DNA from: an uncultured Caulobacterales bacterium | Lineage (GTDB): Bacteria > Pseudomonadota > Alphaproteobacteria > Caulobacterales > Caulobacteraceae | Length of the DNA stretch: 46,952 nucleotides | Assembly: GCA_903858685.1 (NCBI GenBank) | Contig: CAIOJR010000274.1 | Span: 1 to 46,952, forward strand | Reading direction: 5' to 3' | Shown here: positions 26,097 through 34,493 of the stretch, piece by piece | Position numbering within the stretch: the first letter of the stretch is position 1 | How the letters are laid out: each line of letters begins with the position of its first letter | Program-made: the position numbers and the translations under genes | Notes under the pieces: model-generated | The model's input: the letters and a program-made list of their open reading frames with translations, nothing else | The model's database searches: none | What the model was told of the DNA's origin: nothing

Positions 26097-26830
26097 CGGT
26101 TATTCTCCCCGCTTTCGGGGTGATACTTGGAGAAGTCGACCAGCGTGCCCAGCATCTGCAGATAGGCGATCAGCGCATCCATCTCGGTGATCTTGTCGGG
26201 ATTGCCGTCAAAGTCGCGTTGCAGAACCTTGTCGCCGTAACGCTTCTTGAACTTGGGTCCGTCAGACGAGAAGGGATCGGCCTGAGCCTCAAGGTCGGTC
26301 TTGGCGTTGGTGATCATGGCGTCCGTATAGGGAACCCCAGCTGTCCTCAGCGCCTTCAGCTTGTCCGCCACGTTGTGATAGTCGAGCGGACGGTTCGCAA
26401 AGAACGCATAGGGCGGCATGATGGATTCAGGCACCACGCTGCGCGGATTGATCAGGTGATCCCGGTGCCAGCTGTCTGAATACTTGCCGCCGACCCGCGC
26501 CAGATCGGGACCAAGGCGCTTGGAGCCCCACTGGAAGGGGTGGTCGTACATGCTTTCAGCCGCAAGGCTGTAATGGCCGTAACGCTCCACCTCGTCCTTC
26601 AGGGGACGGATCATCTGGGAATGGCACAGATAGCAGCCTTCCCGGATATAGATGTCCCGGCCTTCCAGTTCGAGCGGCGTGTAGGGACGCATGCCCTCCA
26701 CCTTCTCGATGGTGTTCTCGATGAAGAACAGCGGGGCGATTTCCACCAGTCCCCCGATCGAGATCACCAGGATGATGCCGATCAGGAGCAGCAGGGAGTG
26801 ACGTTCAAGTTTTCCGTGATTGAACCACAT
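26093..26830 (-). CDS. ccoO: Cbb3 cytochrome oxidase subunit II, monohaem cytochrome c CcoO/FixO
   Basis: Monohaem cytochrome c subunit, 245 residues, anchored by one N-terminal helix ([20 protein letters not shown]). The haem site is [14 protein letters not shown] (CxxCH, residues about 66-70), followed by the conserved [20 protein letters not shown] and [26 protein letters not shown] probably supplies the axial Met. It starts 12 bp after ccoN. Confidence 0.97.
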   Translation of the reverse strand: MWFNHGKLERHSLLLLIGIILVISIGGLVEIAPLFFIENTIEKVEGMRPYTPLELEGRDIYIREGCYLCHSQMIRPLKDEVERYGHYSLAAESMYDHPFQWGSKRLGPDLARVGGKYSDSWHRDHLINPRSVVPESIMPPYAFFANRPLDYHNVADKLKALRTAGVPYTDAMITNAKTDLEAQADPFSSDGPKFKKRYGDKVLQRDFDGNPDKITEMDALIAYLQMLGTLVDFSKYHPESGENNR

Positions 26831-26842
26831 GGCGGCCCCTCC

Positions 26843-28516
26843 CTATTCTGCGGCCGTGGCGTCAGCCACGGTTGCGTTGGCGGGATAGGACAGCGCGGTG
26901 ACCTTCGTTTCCGCTGGCACGTCGCCGCGGATCGTCCGCCAGACATTGTAGATCATGATGAGAACTCCGGAGAGGTACATCAGGCCGCCCAGCATCCGGA
27001 CCACGTATTCGACGTGCTTGGCTGCGACGGACTCAACGAAGGTGTGGGCGAGGAAGCCCTGAGGCGTATAGGCGCGCCACATCAGGCCTTCGCCGATCCC
27101 GGACACCCACATGGACGTGATGTAGAGAAGGATCCCAGTGGTCGCGACCCAGAAGTGCCACTCGATCAGCGTGTTCGAGTACATCTCCTTCTTTTTCCAC
27201 AGCCAGGGCACGAGGCAGTAGATCGCGCCAAAGCTGATGAAGCCGACCCAGCCCAGGGCGCCTGAATGCACGTGGCCGATCGTCCAGTCGGTATAGTGCG
27301 ACAGGGCGTTGACCTCGCGGATGGACATGACCGGACCCTCAAAGGTCGCCATGCCGTAGAAGGCCAGCGACGCCACAAGCATCCGCACCACCGGATCGGT
27401 GCGAAGCTTGTCCCAGGCGCCGGACAGGGTCATCAGGCCGTTGATCATGCCGCCCCAGGACGGCATCCACAGCATGATGGAGAAGGTCATGCCCAAGGTC
27501 TGCGCCCACTGCGGCAGCGCGGTGTAGTGCAGATGGTGCGGACCCGCCCAGATATAGATGAAGATCAGGGCCCAGAAGTGCACGATGGACAGGCGATAGG
27601 AAAAGATCGGCCGGTTCACGCGCTTGGGCACGAAATAGTACATGATGGCGAGGAAGGCGGCGGTGAGGAAGAAGCCCACCGCATTGTGGCCGTACCACCA
27701 CTGGGTCAGGGCGTCCTGAACGCCGGAAAACAGCGAATAGCTCTTGGAAGAGAAGGGCCCGACAGGAATCGCCAGATTGTTGGTGATGTGAAGCACCGCA
27801 ATCGTGACGATGAAGGCCAGATAGAACCAGTTGGCCACATAGATATGCGGCTCCTTGCGCTTCCAGATCGTGCCGAGGAACACCAGCAGATAGGTGACCC
27901 AGACAATGGTCAGCCACAGGTCGGTATACCATTCCGGCTCGGCGTATTCGCGGCCCTGGGTGATGCCCATAACATAGCCGGACGCGGCGATAACGATGAA
28001 GAGGTTATAGCCCCAGAACACGAACCAGGAGGCGATGCCGCCCCACAGCCGGGCCCGGCAGGTGCGCTGCACCACATAGAATGACGTCATCAAAAGCACG
28101 TTGCCGCCAAAGGCGAAGACGACGCCCGACGTGTGCACCGGTCGCAGGCGGCCGAAATTCAGCCATCCCGCCTGCGGGAAGTAGAACAGGCTCGGCCAGG
28201 CCAGCTGACAGGCGATGACCACGCCCACCAGCATCCCCACCACCCCCCAGAAGAGCGAGGCATAGACGCCCGCCTTGACGACGTCGTCGGCGTAACGGTC
28301 CTGCCGGTTGCGGAACTTTCCATTCGCCAGTCCCATGACCAGGCCGGCGATTGCGAGCGCAAACGCGCCCAGGAAGATGTAGGCGTGAACGCGGAACGGT
28401 GCGTCATCGGCGAAGGCCGACGCAAACAGCGCCCATATCAATCCTACGGCGGAGAATGCGATGACGGCGACCACATCGGCCGGCGTATCGCTTGTTTTCT
28501 GGACGTTTGTGCTCAT
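26843..28516 (-). CDS. ccoN: Cbb3 cytochrome oxidase catalytic subunit I CcoN/FixN
   Basis: Catalytic haem-copper subunit, 557 residues with about 12 membrane helices; reduces O2 at a b3/CuB centre with high affinity and pumps protons. Histidine ligands are visible in [10 protein letters not shown] (low-spin haem), [13 protein letters not shown] (CuB and the helix with the cross-linked Tyr), [13 protein letters not shown] (CuB pair) and [10 protein letters not shown] take the ATG at 28514-28516, with AGGGGAA just before it, giving MSTNVQK; the frame could extend to 28549 without a better start. It is the first gene of ccoNOQPGHIS. A FixK-type box lies 86 bp upstream. Confidence 0.97.
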   Translation of the reverse strand: MSTNVQKTSDTPADVVAVIAFSAVGLIWALFASAFADDAPFRVHAYIFLGAFALAIAGLVMGLANGKFRNRQDRYADDVVKAGVYASLFWGVVGMLVGVVIACQLAWPSLFYFPQAGWLNFGRLRPVHTSGVVFAFGGNVLLMTSFYVVQRTCRARLWGGIASWFVFWGYNLFIVIAASGYVMGITQGREYAEPEWYTDLWLTIVWVTYLLVFLGTIWKRKEPHIYVANWFYLAFIVTIAVLHITNNLAIPVGPFSSKSYSLFSGVQDALTQWWYGHNAVGFFLTAAFLAIMYYFVPKRVNRPIFSYRLSIVHFWALIFIYIWAGPHHLHYTALPQWAQTLGMTFSIMLWMPSWGGMINGLMTLSGAWDKLRTDPVVRMLVASLAFYGMATFEGPVMSIREVNALSHYTDWTIGHVHSGALGWVGFISFGAIYCLVPWLWKKKEMYSNTLIEWHFWVATTGILLYITSMWVSGIGEGLMWRAYTPQGFLAHTFVESVAAKHVEYVVRMLGGLMYLSGVLIMIYNVWRTIRGDVPAETKVTALSYPANATVADATAAE

Positions 28517-28601
28517 TTCCCCTGCTCGACCCCGGATGGTGCGGCGCACAAAAAGACGCTGCGCCTCTGCACCTCCTTAAACAGCGCGAAGGATGCAGGC
28601 T

Positions 28602-28615
28602 TTGCGGTGGATCAA
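28602..28615. promoter_or_regulatory. Candidate FixK/FNR-type box between ccoN and a divergent small gene
   Basis: TTGCGGTGGATCAA matches TTG(A/C)-N6-(T/G)CAA and shares 12 of 14 bases with the box upstream of hemN. It lies 86 bp before ccoN and 38 bp before the divergent small gene at 28653. A box centred near -41 would put the ccoN transcript start about 50 nt before its ATG. Known as the standard control of fixNOQP in alphaproteobacteria; binding here is inferred. Confidence 0.6.
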
Positions 28616-28652
28616 GGCCGCGCATTTCCAGTCACTTAAAGGGAGGGGATCG

Positions 28653-28955
28653 ATGCCGCCAAAGACCGCCCCGATGTATCGGCGCGCAAGGGGAACAGCC
28701 ATGGGCCAGCCCGTTAAATCTCACGCCCGCACGGGCGCCGCTGGCGACGCTCAGGCCGCCTATTTCAATCCAGCGGCGGCGGGGATCTGCTTCGCCGGAG
28801 CCCTGGGCGCCGGCGTGATCGCAAATCACACCCACGCCTTCGCCCCGCTATGCGGCCTTCAGGGCGCGCCGCACTGCGCCGCCTGTTATGTTGCAGCCGC
28901 CATGAGCGTCTTCGCTGCGCTCTTCGCCTGTCGCTGGATGCGCCAGAGCCGCTGA
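28653..28955 (+). CDS. Small Cys/His-containing membrane protein, function unknown
   Basis: 100 residues from the ATG at 28653, which has an excellent GGGAGGGG ribosome site; a second in-frame ATG at 28701 with GGGGAA upstream gives 84 residues. The C-terminal part is hydrophobic: one helix around PAAAGICFAGALGAGVIANH, then a loop with CGLQGAPHCAACY (a C-x6-HCAAC pattern), then a second helix AAAMSVFAALFACRWM. Cys and His near the membrane edge suggest possible metal or haem contact, but I recognise no family. It diverges from ccoN across the FixK-type box and converges on the TPR gene with only 5 bp between stops. It could be non-coding; two good ribosome sites and the tight packing argue for a gene. 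Confidence 0.5.
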   Translation: MPPKTAPMYRRARGTAMGQPVKSHARTGAAGDAQAAYFNPAAAGICFAGALGAGVIANHTHAFAPLCGLQGAPHCAACYVAAAMSVFAALFACRWMRQSR

Positions 28956-28960
28956 AATCG

Positions 28961-30802
28961 TCAGACGGTCGGCTTTGGCGCCACCGGCCGCACGTCAAAG
29001 GCGATGGTCAGCCTGCGCTCGTCGGAGCTGAACGGCACGGTGCCGTGCCACATATAGCTGGGGAAGAGCACCAGGGTTCCAGGCTGCGGCTTGACGGCGT
29101 GTTCCGGGCCCAGCCGAGGCTGGGTGGGATTGCCCGGCTCCCCGAACTTGATCCAGCCCGCCATCGGATCGTCTGACGCCTCGACCGGCGTCTCGACATA
29201 AAAGGCGGAAGACAGCCAGCCCGCCGGGTGGATGTGATCAACATGGAAGCCGTTCGGTCGCAGAAACACCGACCAGACGCCGCTCAGCGAATAGTCGCCC
29301 AGATATCGTCGTCCCATCCCGCCAGAGTGGCTTTGCAGATGTTCCATGTGACGTCTTATCGGTGCGTCGATCGCCTTGAAGAAGGCCTTGATCGCCGGAT
29401 CGTCTGAATGTTGCAGGTTCTGCGACGTCTGACTGCCATTTCGCAGGGACTGGTCGAATGGATGGGTGGCGAAGCCGTGGGCGGCCACCAAAGCCTTTGA
29501 CAGGTCCGCCAGATAGGCGGCCAGATCCGGCCAGCCTTGCGGCGTCTCTATCTGATATGGCCGGACATAGTCGTCATAATTGAACAATGCACGATAACGC
29601 GGGTCGTCCAGCAGACGATAGGCCGTCGCCAGCCGCGCAATCGCGATCTGGTCGTCCGGGTCGCGTCCCACAAGGATCTCGCCGATCTCCGCCGCGCGCC
29701 TGGCGTCCCCCACGCCAAGATAGGCGTCGCACAGACTGACCAGCGTGCGGTGAGCGTCCGGCGCCAGCAGCGCCCCCTTCTGCGCCAGCAGAAGCGCCGA
29801 CTGCGGATCGGCATCGGCCAGAGCCAGGTCGCCCGCGACCAGAAAGAGTGACGCGTCCTGAACACCGCGCCTGATCGCGGCGTCCAGCACCGCCCGCGCC
29901 GCCTTCAGATCATTGGCGCCGAACTGATAGAGCTTGGCCAGAATGATCGACAGTTCCGCCACGTCCGGAAAGTCCCGCAGCGCCTCGCGCAGAACCTCGC
30001 CCGCCGCCGAGACGTTGCTGGTGCGCATCCACAGGATCTGGGTCAGGTCGCGATGCGCCTCCGCCGAATTGGGCGCAAGTCGCACGGTCTCGCGAAATGC
30101 CGCTTCCGCCTCGTTCAGACGACCCAGCCCCTGAAGCGCGCGGGCCAGAACCAGCCAGGTCGGCGGCCCGTTAACGCCCGCAGCAATGGCGGCGCGCGCC
30201 GCCGCCTCGGCCTCGGCATAGCGCGACCGGTCGCCAAAGGCCGCCGCCAGATTGTGGCGGGCGACCCCGCTATTGGGATAGGTCGCCGCCGCCAATTTCC
30301 AGATGTCGAGGGCGCGCTCGGCGTCGCCCATCTGGCCGTGGAACTCCGCCAGCGTGGCGAGCAGCAGATGGTCGCGGTCGCCGGCCGCCACCCGGTTGCG
30401 CAAAAGGCCCACCGCCTCGTCTTCCCGTCCCTCCGCCATCAGCGAATTGGCCAGGCCGACCAGGGCTGCGGGACGCGACGGCTCCCTCGCCAGCACGGCG
30501 CGATAGGCCTCCTGAGCGTCCCTACGACGCCCGAGCGCCTCCATGGCGTCGCCAAAAGCCAGGACGTAGACGACCTGGCCCCCGTCCAGACTGCGGGCCT
30601 TGGCCAGCGCGTCCGCGGCCCCGCTCGCATCGCCCGCCTTCATCCGCACAAAGCCAGCCAATCCGAACATTCGCGCGTCCGGAAAGTTGCGCTGGATAAA
30701 GGGCGCGAGAATGCGGGTCGCTTCGTCCAGTCGACCGGCTTGAAAGGCGCTGGCGGCGGCGGCATAGGCGGTGTCGACCGCGTTGGGGGGCGAGGTGCTC
30801 AT
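28961..30802 (-). CDS. TPR protein with C-terminal 2OG-Fe(II) dioxygenase-like domain
   Basis: 613 residues in two parts. Residues about 10-400 are tetratricopeptide-like repeats (PDARMFGLAGFVRMKAGDAS, AYRAVLAREPSRPAALVGLA, AEAAFRETVRLAPNSAEAHR and more). The last 200 residues look like the putative 2OG-Fe(II) oxygenase family (2OG-FeII_Oxy_5): FHVDHIHPAGWLSSAFYV holds the first metal ligands (H520, D522/H523), GTLVLFPSYMWHGTVPF the second His (H586), and ERRLTIAFDV the 2OG-binding Arg (596 or 597). Likely a cytoplasmic hydroxylase that recruits protein partners through its repeats; substrate unknown. There is no signal peptide. The ATG is at 30800-30802. Confidence 0.82.
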   Translation of the reverse strand: MSTSPPNAVDTAYAAAASAFQAGRLDEATRILAPFIQRNFPDARMFGLAGFVRMKAGDASGAADALAKARSLDGGQVVYVLAFGDAMEALGRRRDAQEAYRAVLAREPSRPAALVGLANSLMAEGREDEAVGLLRNRVAAGDRDHLLLATLAEFHGQMGDAERALDIWKLAAATYPNSGVARHNLAAAFGDRSRYAEAEAAARAAIAAGVNGPPTWLVLARALQGLGRLNEAEAAFRETVRLAPNSAEAHRDLTQILWMRTSNVSAAGEVLREALRDFPDVAELSIILAKLYQFGANDLKAARAVLDAAIRRGVQDASLFLVAGDLALADADPQSALLLAQKGALLAPDAHRTLVSLCDAYLGVGDARRAAEIGEILVGRDPDDQIAIARLATAYRLLDDPRYRALFNYDDYVRPYQIETPQGWPDLAAYLADLSKALVAAHGFATHPFDQSLRNGSQTSQNLQHSDDPAIKAFFKAIDAPIRRHMEHLQSHSGGMGRRYLGDYSLSGVWSVFLRPNGFHVDHIHPAGWLSSAFYVETPVEASDDPMAGWIKFGEPGNPTQPRLGPEHAVKPQPGTLVLFPSYMWHGTVPFSSDERRLTIAFDVRPVAPKPTV

Positions 30803-30955
30803 GACCTCTCCATTGCCCGCTCAGGCGTCATTTCGCAATGACCCCCGCAATGCCCGCCAATTTGCGTGACCGACCCGACTTGGCCGCCCACGCGTTCATC
30901 TATTGTTGAGCCTGATCGCTCAAAAGTATCACCGCACCAGTTTGGGACCCGTGGC

Positions 30956-31744
30956 GTGAGCGACGACTTCGACATCAATGCGCTGAGAGAGCGACTGAAG
31001 GCCATGGGTGATCCCGCCCGCGGCGGGACGTCCGGCGCGTCGGTGCATGAACCGGAAATGTCCTCACCGCCAAAGCCCGAACCGCCTGTGTTCGACTGGT
31101 CCAGTATCCCCAACGCGGAGATCGCCGTGACAACCCCGCGCGACTGGCCGCCCTTGACCAGCGTCCCCTTGACCTCCAGCAACCGCGCCCGCCCGTTTGG
31201 ACGGCGCCAGTCCGGTGCGGAGAGCGTCTTTGAACTGTCCCGCGAGATCGCGCAGCAGGACCTGTTTGGCGAGGACCAGACGGACAGCGATCCTCTGGCA
31301 AACGCCATGGCCGCCAAAGCGCGCAAGCTTCGCAACGCCGCACGGTTCGCGACCGAGCCGTCGGAAGTCCCCCAGAACATGGCCGCCGACGACGCCGAAT
31401 TCGCCGATCTGATCACGTCGGAGGATCTGGCTGCGGCTGAGCTGGCGGCGGAGGAACTGCGGCGCACGATCGAATTGACCGGGGGCTCGCCCTTCAGCGG
31501 GACGAAGGCCTATGGCGCATCGCGTCCGCTCGTCCGCCCCGCACGCGACCCCCGCACAGAGGCGGCGGAAAAACTGTTGCTGAGCCTGGCCAACACCCTG
31601 GCTCTGGAGCGCGACCGGCTGGAGGCCAAACGGTCTGATCTTCAGGCGCCGCTGATCCTGACGCCGCTGAAACGGCGCCGTACAGACCGTCGCGCCGCTG
31701 ACCGCGCCACACTGGACCTGTTCACCGCCAACGACCGCGTCTGA
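30956..31744 (+). CDS. Unrecognised protein beside the flagellar cluster
   Basis: I do not recognise this protein. From the GTG at 30956 it has 262 residues (an upstream in-frame GTG at 30866 would add 30; neither has a strong ribosome site). The N-terminal 130 residues are low-complexity, rich in Pro, Ser and Asp, probably disordered. Two acidic/Ala-rich helical stretches follow (SEDLAAAELAAEELRRTIEL), and the C-terminus is a predicted coiled coil turning strongly basic (LANTLALERDRLEAKRSDLQ, then LKRRRTDRRAADRA). There are no membrane segments or cysteines. It converges on fliP with a 10 bp gap and diverges from the TPR/dioxygenase gene. A flagellar or cell-cycle role is only a guess from position. 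Confidence 0.65.
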   Translation: MSDDFDINALRERLKAMGDPARGGTSGASVHEPEMSSPPKPEPPVFDWSSIPNAEIAVTTPRDWPPLTSVPLTSSNRARPFGRRQSGAESVFELSREIAQQDLFGEDQTDSDPLANAMAAKARKLRNAARFATEPSEVPQNMAADDAEFADLITSEDLAAAELAAEELRRTIELTGGSPFSGTKAYGASRPLVRPARDPRTEAAEKLLLSLANTLALERDRLEAKRSDLQAPLILTPLKRRRTDRRAADRATLDLFTANDRV

Positions 31745-31754
31745 GGCCGCGGGT

Positions 31755-32558
31755 CTAAAGCACCCCGCCGCCATGCTGGAAGCTTTCGACCAGACTGCCC
31801 GCCACCAGCCGCCAGCCGTCCACCAGGACGAAAAAGATCAGCTTGAACGGCAGGGATACGGTCACAGGCGGCAGCATCATCATGCCCATGGACAACAGGA
31901 CGCTGGCCACCACCAGATCAATCACCAGAAAGGGAATGAACAGCAGAAACCCGATCTGGAAGGCGCGCTTCAGCTCCGAAATCATGAAGGCCGGGATCAC
32001 CACCTGGAGCGGCGTGGCCATGGCGTTGGCTGGACGGGCGATCTTGGACAGCTTGATGAACATGCCCAGATCGTCGCGGTCGACCTGCTTGAGCATGAAA
32101 ACCTTGACGGGGGCCGAAGCCGCGTTGAAGGCCTGGGGCAATTCCATCTTGTGGTCCAGCAGCGGCTTGATGCCCTGCGCATAGCTGGCGTTGTAGGTCG
32201 GCGTCATGACGATGGCGCTGAGGAACATGGCCAGGCTGATCAGAACCGCATTGGGCGGGCTCTGCTGGGTGCCGAGCGCGGTGCGAAGCAGGGACAGCAC
32301 CACCACGATCCGCACAAAGCTGGTCGTCATGATCACAATGGACGGCGCCAGCGACAGGACGGTCATCAGGGCGACAAGCTGAATGACCCGGTCCGTCAGT
32401 CCCGCGCCGGACCCCAGATTGACATTGAGCGACTGGGCCAGGGCGAAACTGGGCCACAGCACGCCGCAGGCCGTCACCAGAAGCGACATGCCCGCCGCCT
32501 TGCGCCAATCGGCGGGTGTCAGAGATCTGACGGCGGCAAAAAGGTCCTTGATCAACAC
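31755..32558 (-). CDS. fliP: Flagellar export apparatus protein FliP
   Basis: Core membrane component of the flagellar type III export gate (FliP5-FliQ4-FliR1), 267 residues. A hydrophobic N-terminal signal-like stretch is followed by the family's marks: LSLAPSIVIMTTSFVRIVVVLSLLRTALGTQQSPPN, FLSAIVMTP, and the C-terminal PFLVIDLVVASVLLSMGMMMLPP with KLIFFVLVDGW. The start is a GTG at 32556-32558 with GGAG 9 nt upstream, beginning 3 bp after the fliO stop, so the two form an operon. It converges on the unrecognised gene at 30956. Confidence 0.96.
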   Translation of the reverse strand: MLIKDLFAAVRSLTPADWRKAAGMSLLVTACGVLWPSFALAQSLNVNLGSGAGLTDRVIQLVALMTVLSLAPSIVIMTTSFVRIVVVLSLLRTALGTQQSPPNAVLISLAMFLSAIVMTPTYNASYAQGIKPLLDHKMELPQAFNAASAPVKVFMLKQVDRDDLGMFIKLSKIARPANAMATPLQVVIPAFMISELKRAFQIGFLLFIPFLVIDLVVASVLLSMGMMMLPPVTVSLPFKLIFFVLVDGWRLVAGSLVESFQHGGGVL

Positions 32559-32561
32559 AGT

Positions 32562-32843
32562 TCAGATCTCCGGCCGGATGGCGGTCGCCGGCGGCGTCGC
32601 CGTGGTCATTTCGCAGCCCTCGCCCAGAAGGATCAGACGCTCCGCCCCATCCAGGCGCACCAGCACCAGCCGTCGGGTGGCGTCCAGACTGAGCGTCTCC
32701 ACCACGCTCATCCGCCGATCGGACGCCAGGGTCAGCTGAAGAACGCCCTTGGGCCCCCAGCGACGCACGGCGTAAACGCCCAGGGCGAACAGCCCCAGCG
32801 TCAGGGCCAGCGCAAAAATGGCGCGCAAAGTGTCTTCGATCAT
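32562..32843 (-). CDS. fliO: Flagellar biosynthesis protein FliO
   Basis: 93-residue bitopic protein that helps FliP assemble. One N-terminal helix (LRAIFALALTLGLFALGVYAV) is followed by a small cytoplasmic domain with VETLSLDATRRLVLVRLDGAERLILLGEG, the FliO signature. Its position directly before fliP supports the call. It diverges from flgB across about 180 bp holding a CtrA-like box. Confidence 0.9.
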   Translation of the reverse strand: MIEDTLRAIFALALTLGLFALGVYAVRRWGPKGVLQLTLASDRRMSVVETLSLDATRRLVLVRLDGAERLILLGEGCEMTTATPPATAIRPEI

Positions 32844-32946
32844 CAGTTCCGTTTCCCGACGAAAGGGCGAAAGCTTGCGGTCAGGCCCCTGGATGACGAC
32901 GAATCGCCCTCAGACGCCCTGACATATTAACTTGAGGGCCCCGGAA

Positions 32947-32961
32947 CTAACGTCCCGTTAA
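32947..32961. promoter_or_regulatory. CtrA-like box between fliO and flgB
   Basis: CTAA-CGTCCCG-TTAA, followed by CC, fits the CtrA full site TTAA-N7-TTAA with one mismatch. It lies 60 bp before the flgB ATG and 103 bp before fliO, where a class II flagellar promoter is expected in Caulobacterales. A separate TTAA stands at 32927-32930. CtrA itself is encoded 2 kb away. Confidence 0.55.
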
Positions 32962-33021
32962 CCATGCGCTGGGAAAAGTCTACCTAGCCGGAGTCCTGTT
33001 CGCCGGATGAGGTCGCCGACC

Positions 33022-33463
33022 ATGCCCCTGGAAGACATCGTCACCCTTCAGGTCCTGAAGTCCAAGATGGACTACACCAACGCCCCGTCAGAAGGTGATC
33101 GCCCAGAATGTCGCCAATGCGGACACGCCCAACTATGCGCCCTCCGACCTCAAGGCCTTTTCGTTCGAAGTGGCCATGAAAAAGACGGCTGACGGCGCCA
33201 TGGTCCTTGGCGGGACGGGCCCCAGACCCGTGACCATGGTCGTGACCAATCCCGCCCACATGGCCCCGCCCAGGGGCGCCGCCGGGGAGTTCACGGCCAA
33301 TGTCCAGGCGGATTCCGAAGCCCGCCTCGATGGAAACCAGGTGGTGCTCGAAGACCAGATGGCCCGCATGACCGAAAATCGCCTCGATCAGGAAGCGGCT
33401 ATCGCCTTTTACCAGCAGTCCATCACCCTGCTTCGCGCCGCGGCAAAGGCGCCAGGCAAGTGA
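33022..33463 (+). pseudogene. flgB: Flagellar basal-body rod protein FlgB, interrupted by an apparent frameshift
   Basis: Proximal rod subunit of the flagellum, split between two frames. The ATG at 33022 gives MPLEDIVTLQVLKSKMDYTN, then the frame drifts into unrelated sequence. The other frame resumes with RQKVIAQNVANADTPNYAPS, the conserved rod-protein N-terminal motif, and runs to the stop at 33461-33463. Removing one C from the CCCC at 33083-33086 joins both into a normal 146-residue FlgB. Unrepaired, the product is a 56-residue fragment ending at 33192; a GTG at 33095 could start the second piece but would lack the N-terminal helix needed in the rod. A sequencing error is the simplest explanation; real inactivation or recoding cannot be excluded. 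flgC and fliE downstream are intact. Confidence 0.85.
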
Positions 33464-33492
33464 GCCGCTGAGCCCTGCAAGGACCATGACCC

Positions 33493-33918
33493 ATGGCTGA
33501 CGCCATTCCCCCGAACTCCTCGCAGACCCTCGCCATTGCGGCGTCCGCCCTGCACGCTCAGCAGACCCGCATGCGCATCATTGCGGAAAACATCGCCAAT
33601 GCCGATTCGACGAGCCAGACATCCGGCGGCGATCCATACCGGCGTCAAATCCCTGTCTTCACCCCCACCCAGGTCACCAAGGGCGCGACCGGCGTGAAGA
33701 TGAACGGAGTTGCGCCCGACACCTCGGCGTTTCATCAGGAATACAATCCCAACCATCCTGCCGCCGACGCCAAGGGCTATGTGAAGATGCCCAATGTCGA
33801 TCCGCTCGTCGAAGCGTTGGATATGAAAGAAGCGCAGCGGGCCTATGACGCCAATCTCAACGTGATCGAGACGCAGCGCTCCATGGCGTCGCGCACCCTC
33901 GACATCATCCGCAAATAG
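33493..33918 (+). CDS. flgC: Flagellar basal-body rod protein FlgC
   Basis: Proximal rod subunit, 141 residues. The N-terminal rod motif ALHAQQTRMRIIAENIANAD and the C-terminal domain with VDPLVEALDMKEAQRAYDAN and ETQRSMASRTLDI are complete. It follows flgB by 29 bp and precedes fliE by 17 bp on the same strand, the standard flgB-flgC-fliE order. Exported through the flagellar type III apparatus, so it has no Sec signal. Confidence 0.96.
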   Translation: MADAIPPNSSQTLAIAASALHAQQTRMRIIAENIANADSTSQTSGGDPYRRQIPVFTPTQVTKGATGVKMNGVAPDTSAFHQEYNPNHPAADAKGYVKMPNVDPLVEALDMKEAQRAYDANLNVIETQRSMASRTLDIIRK

Positions 33919-33935
33919 ATCGAAAGGGCTGAGCC

Positions 33936-34244
33936 ATGGTCAACGCGCTTGCGGCCTCAAAGGCCTATGCACAGGTTCAGAGCGGATTTGCTTCTGCGCC
34001 CAAGGGGCTGGCCGAGTCCGCACAGGGGCCGGACTTCGCCTCGCTGGTCAATGGCGCAATGAACGACGTGGTCTCCACCGGACGGCGCGCCGAAAGCCAG
34101 ATGATCGCCCACGCCAACGGCCGCGCCGAACTGATGGACGTGGTGACAGCCCTGTCTTCGGCCCAGAACAGCCTGGAAACCGCCATGGCCGTGCGAGACC
34201 AGGTGATCGCCGCCTATCAGGAAATCATGCGGATGCCGATCTAG
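33936..34244 (+). CDS. fliE: Flagellar hook-basal body protein FliE
   Basis: Adapter between the MS ring and rod, 102 residues. It shows FASLVNGAMNDVVSTGRRAE, then AELMDVVTALSSAQNSLETAMAVRDQVIAAYQEIMRMPI, which matches the FliE C-terminal helix and its ending. In many alphaproteobacteria fliQ, fliR and flhB follow; here the next 249 bp (34245-34493) hold no gene I can support, and a DUF4169 gene comes next. Confidence 0.95.
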   Translation: MVNALAASKAYAQVQSGFASAPKGLAESAQGPDFASLVNGAMNDVVSTGRRAESQMIAHANGRAELMDVVTALSSAQNSLETAMAVRDQVIAAYQEIMRMPI

Positions 34245-34493
34245 GCCCGAAGCGGTCGAGTCGAGCTTCATGGCGACTGAGCGTCTGTCAGCCTCAGCCG
34301 TCGCACAGCGCCCCCGAAGCGCAAACCAGCAATGTCTTTGGGCGTCTGCCCCCCCGCAAACATGGCCGCCATGCGCGTTATCGGGGACGCTCGTTTCAAA
34401 TGTTTACAGGGGTGACTTGATAAGGCTCATGGGTGCATTCAAGGTGATTTTTCGCCCATGTTCAATTCGCCGAACTTGCCGTAAAATCTGAGC

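Noticed and set aside
30870-30910. Possible sigma-54 promoter before the unrecognised gene (TGGCCGCCCACGCG)
   Set aside because: The GG and GC pairs are separated by 8 nt, not the 10 nt required between -24 and -12 elements.
33083-33100. Programmed frameshift in flgB
   Set aside because: No stop codon, slippery heptamer or downstream structure typical of programmed shifting at the site; an inserted C explains it better.
34245-34493. Possible small gene or RNA between fliE and DUF4169
   Set aside because: The only open frame lacks a ribosome site and family similarity; no tRNA-like cloverleaf or strong stem was found.
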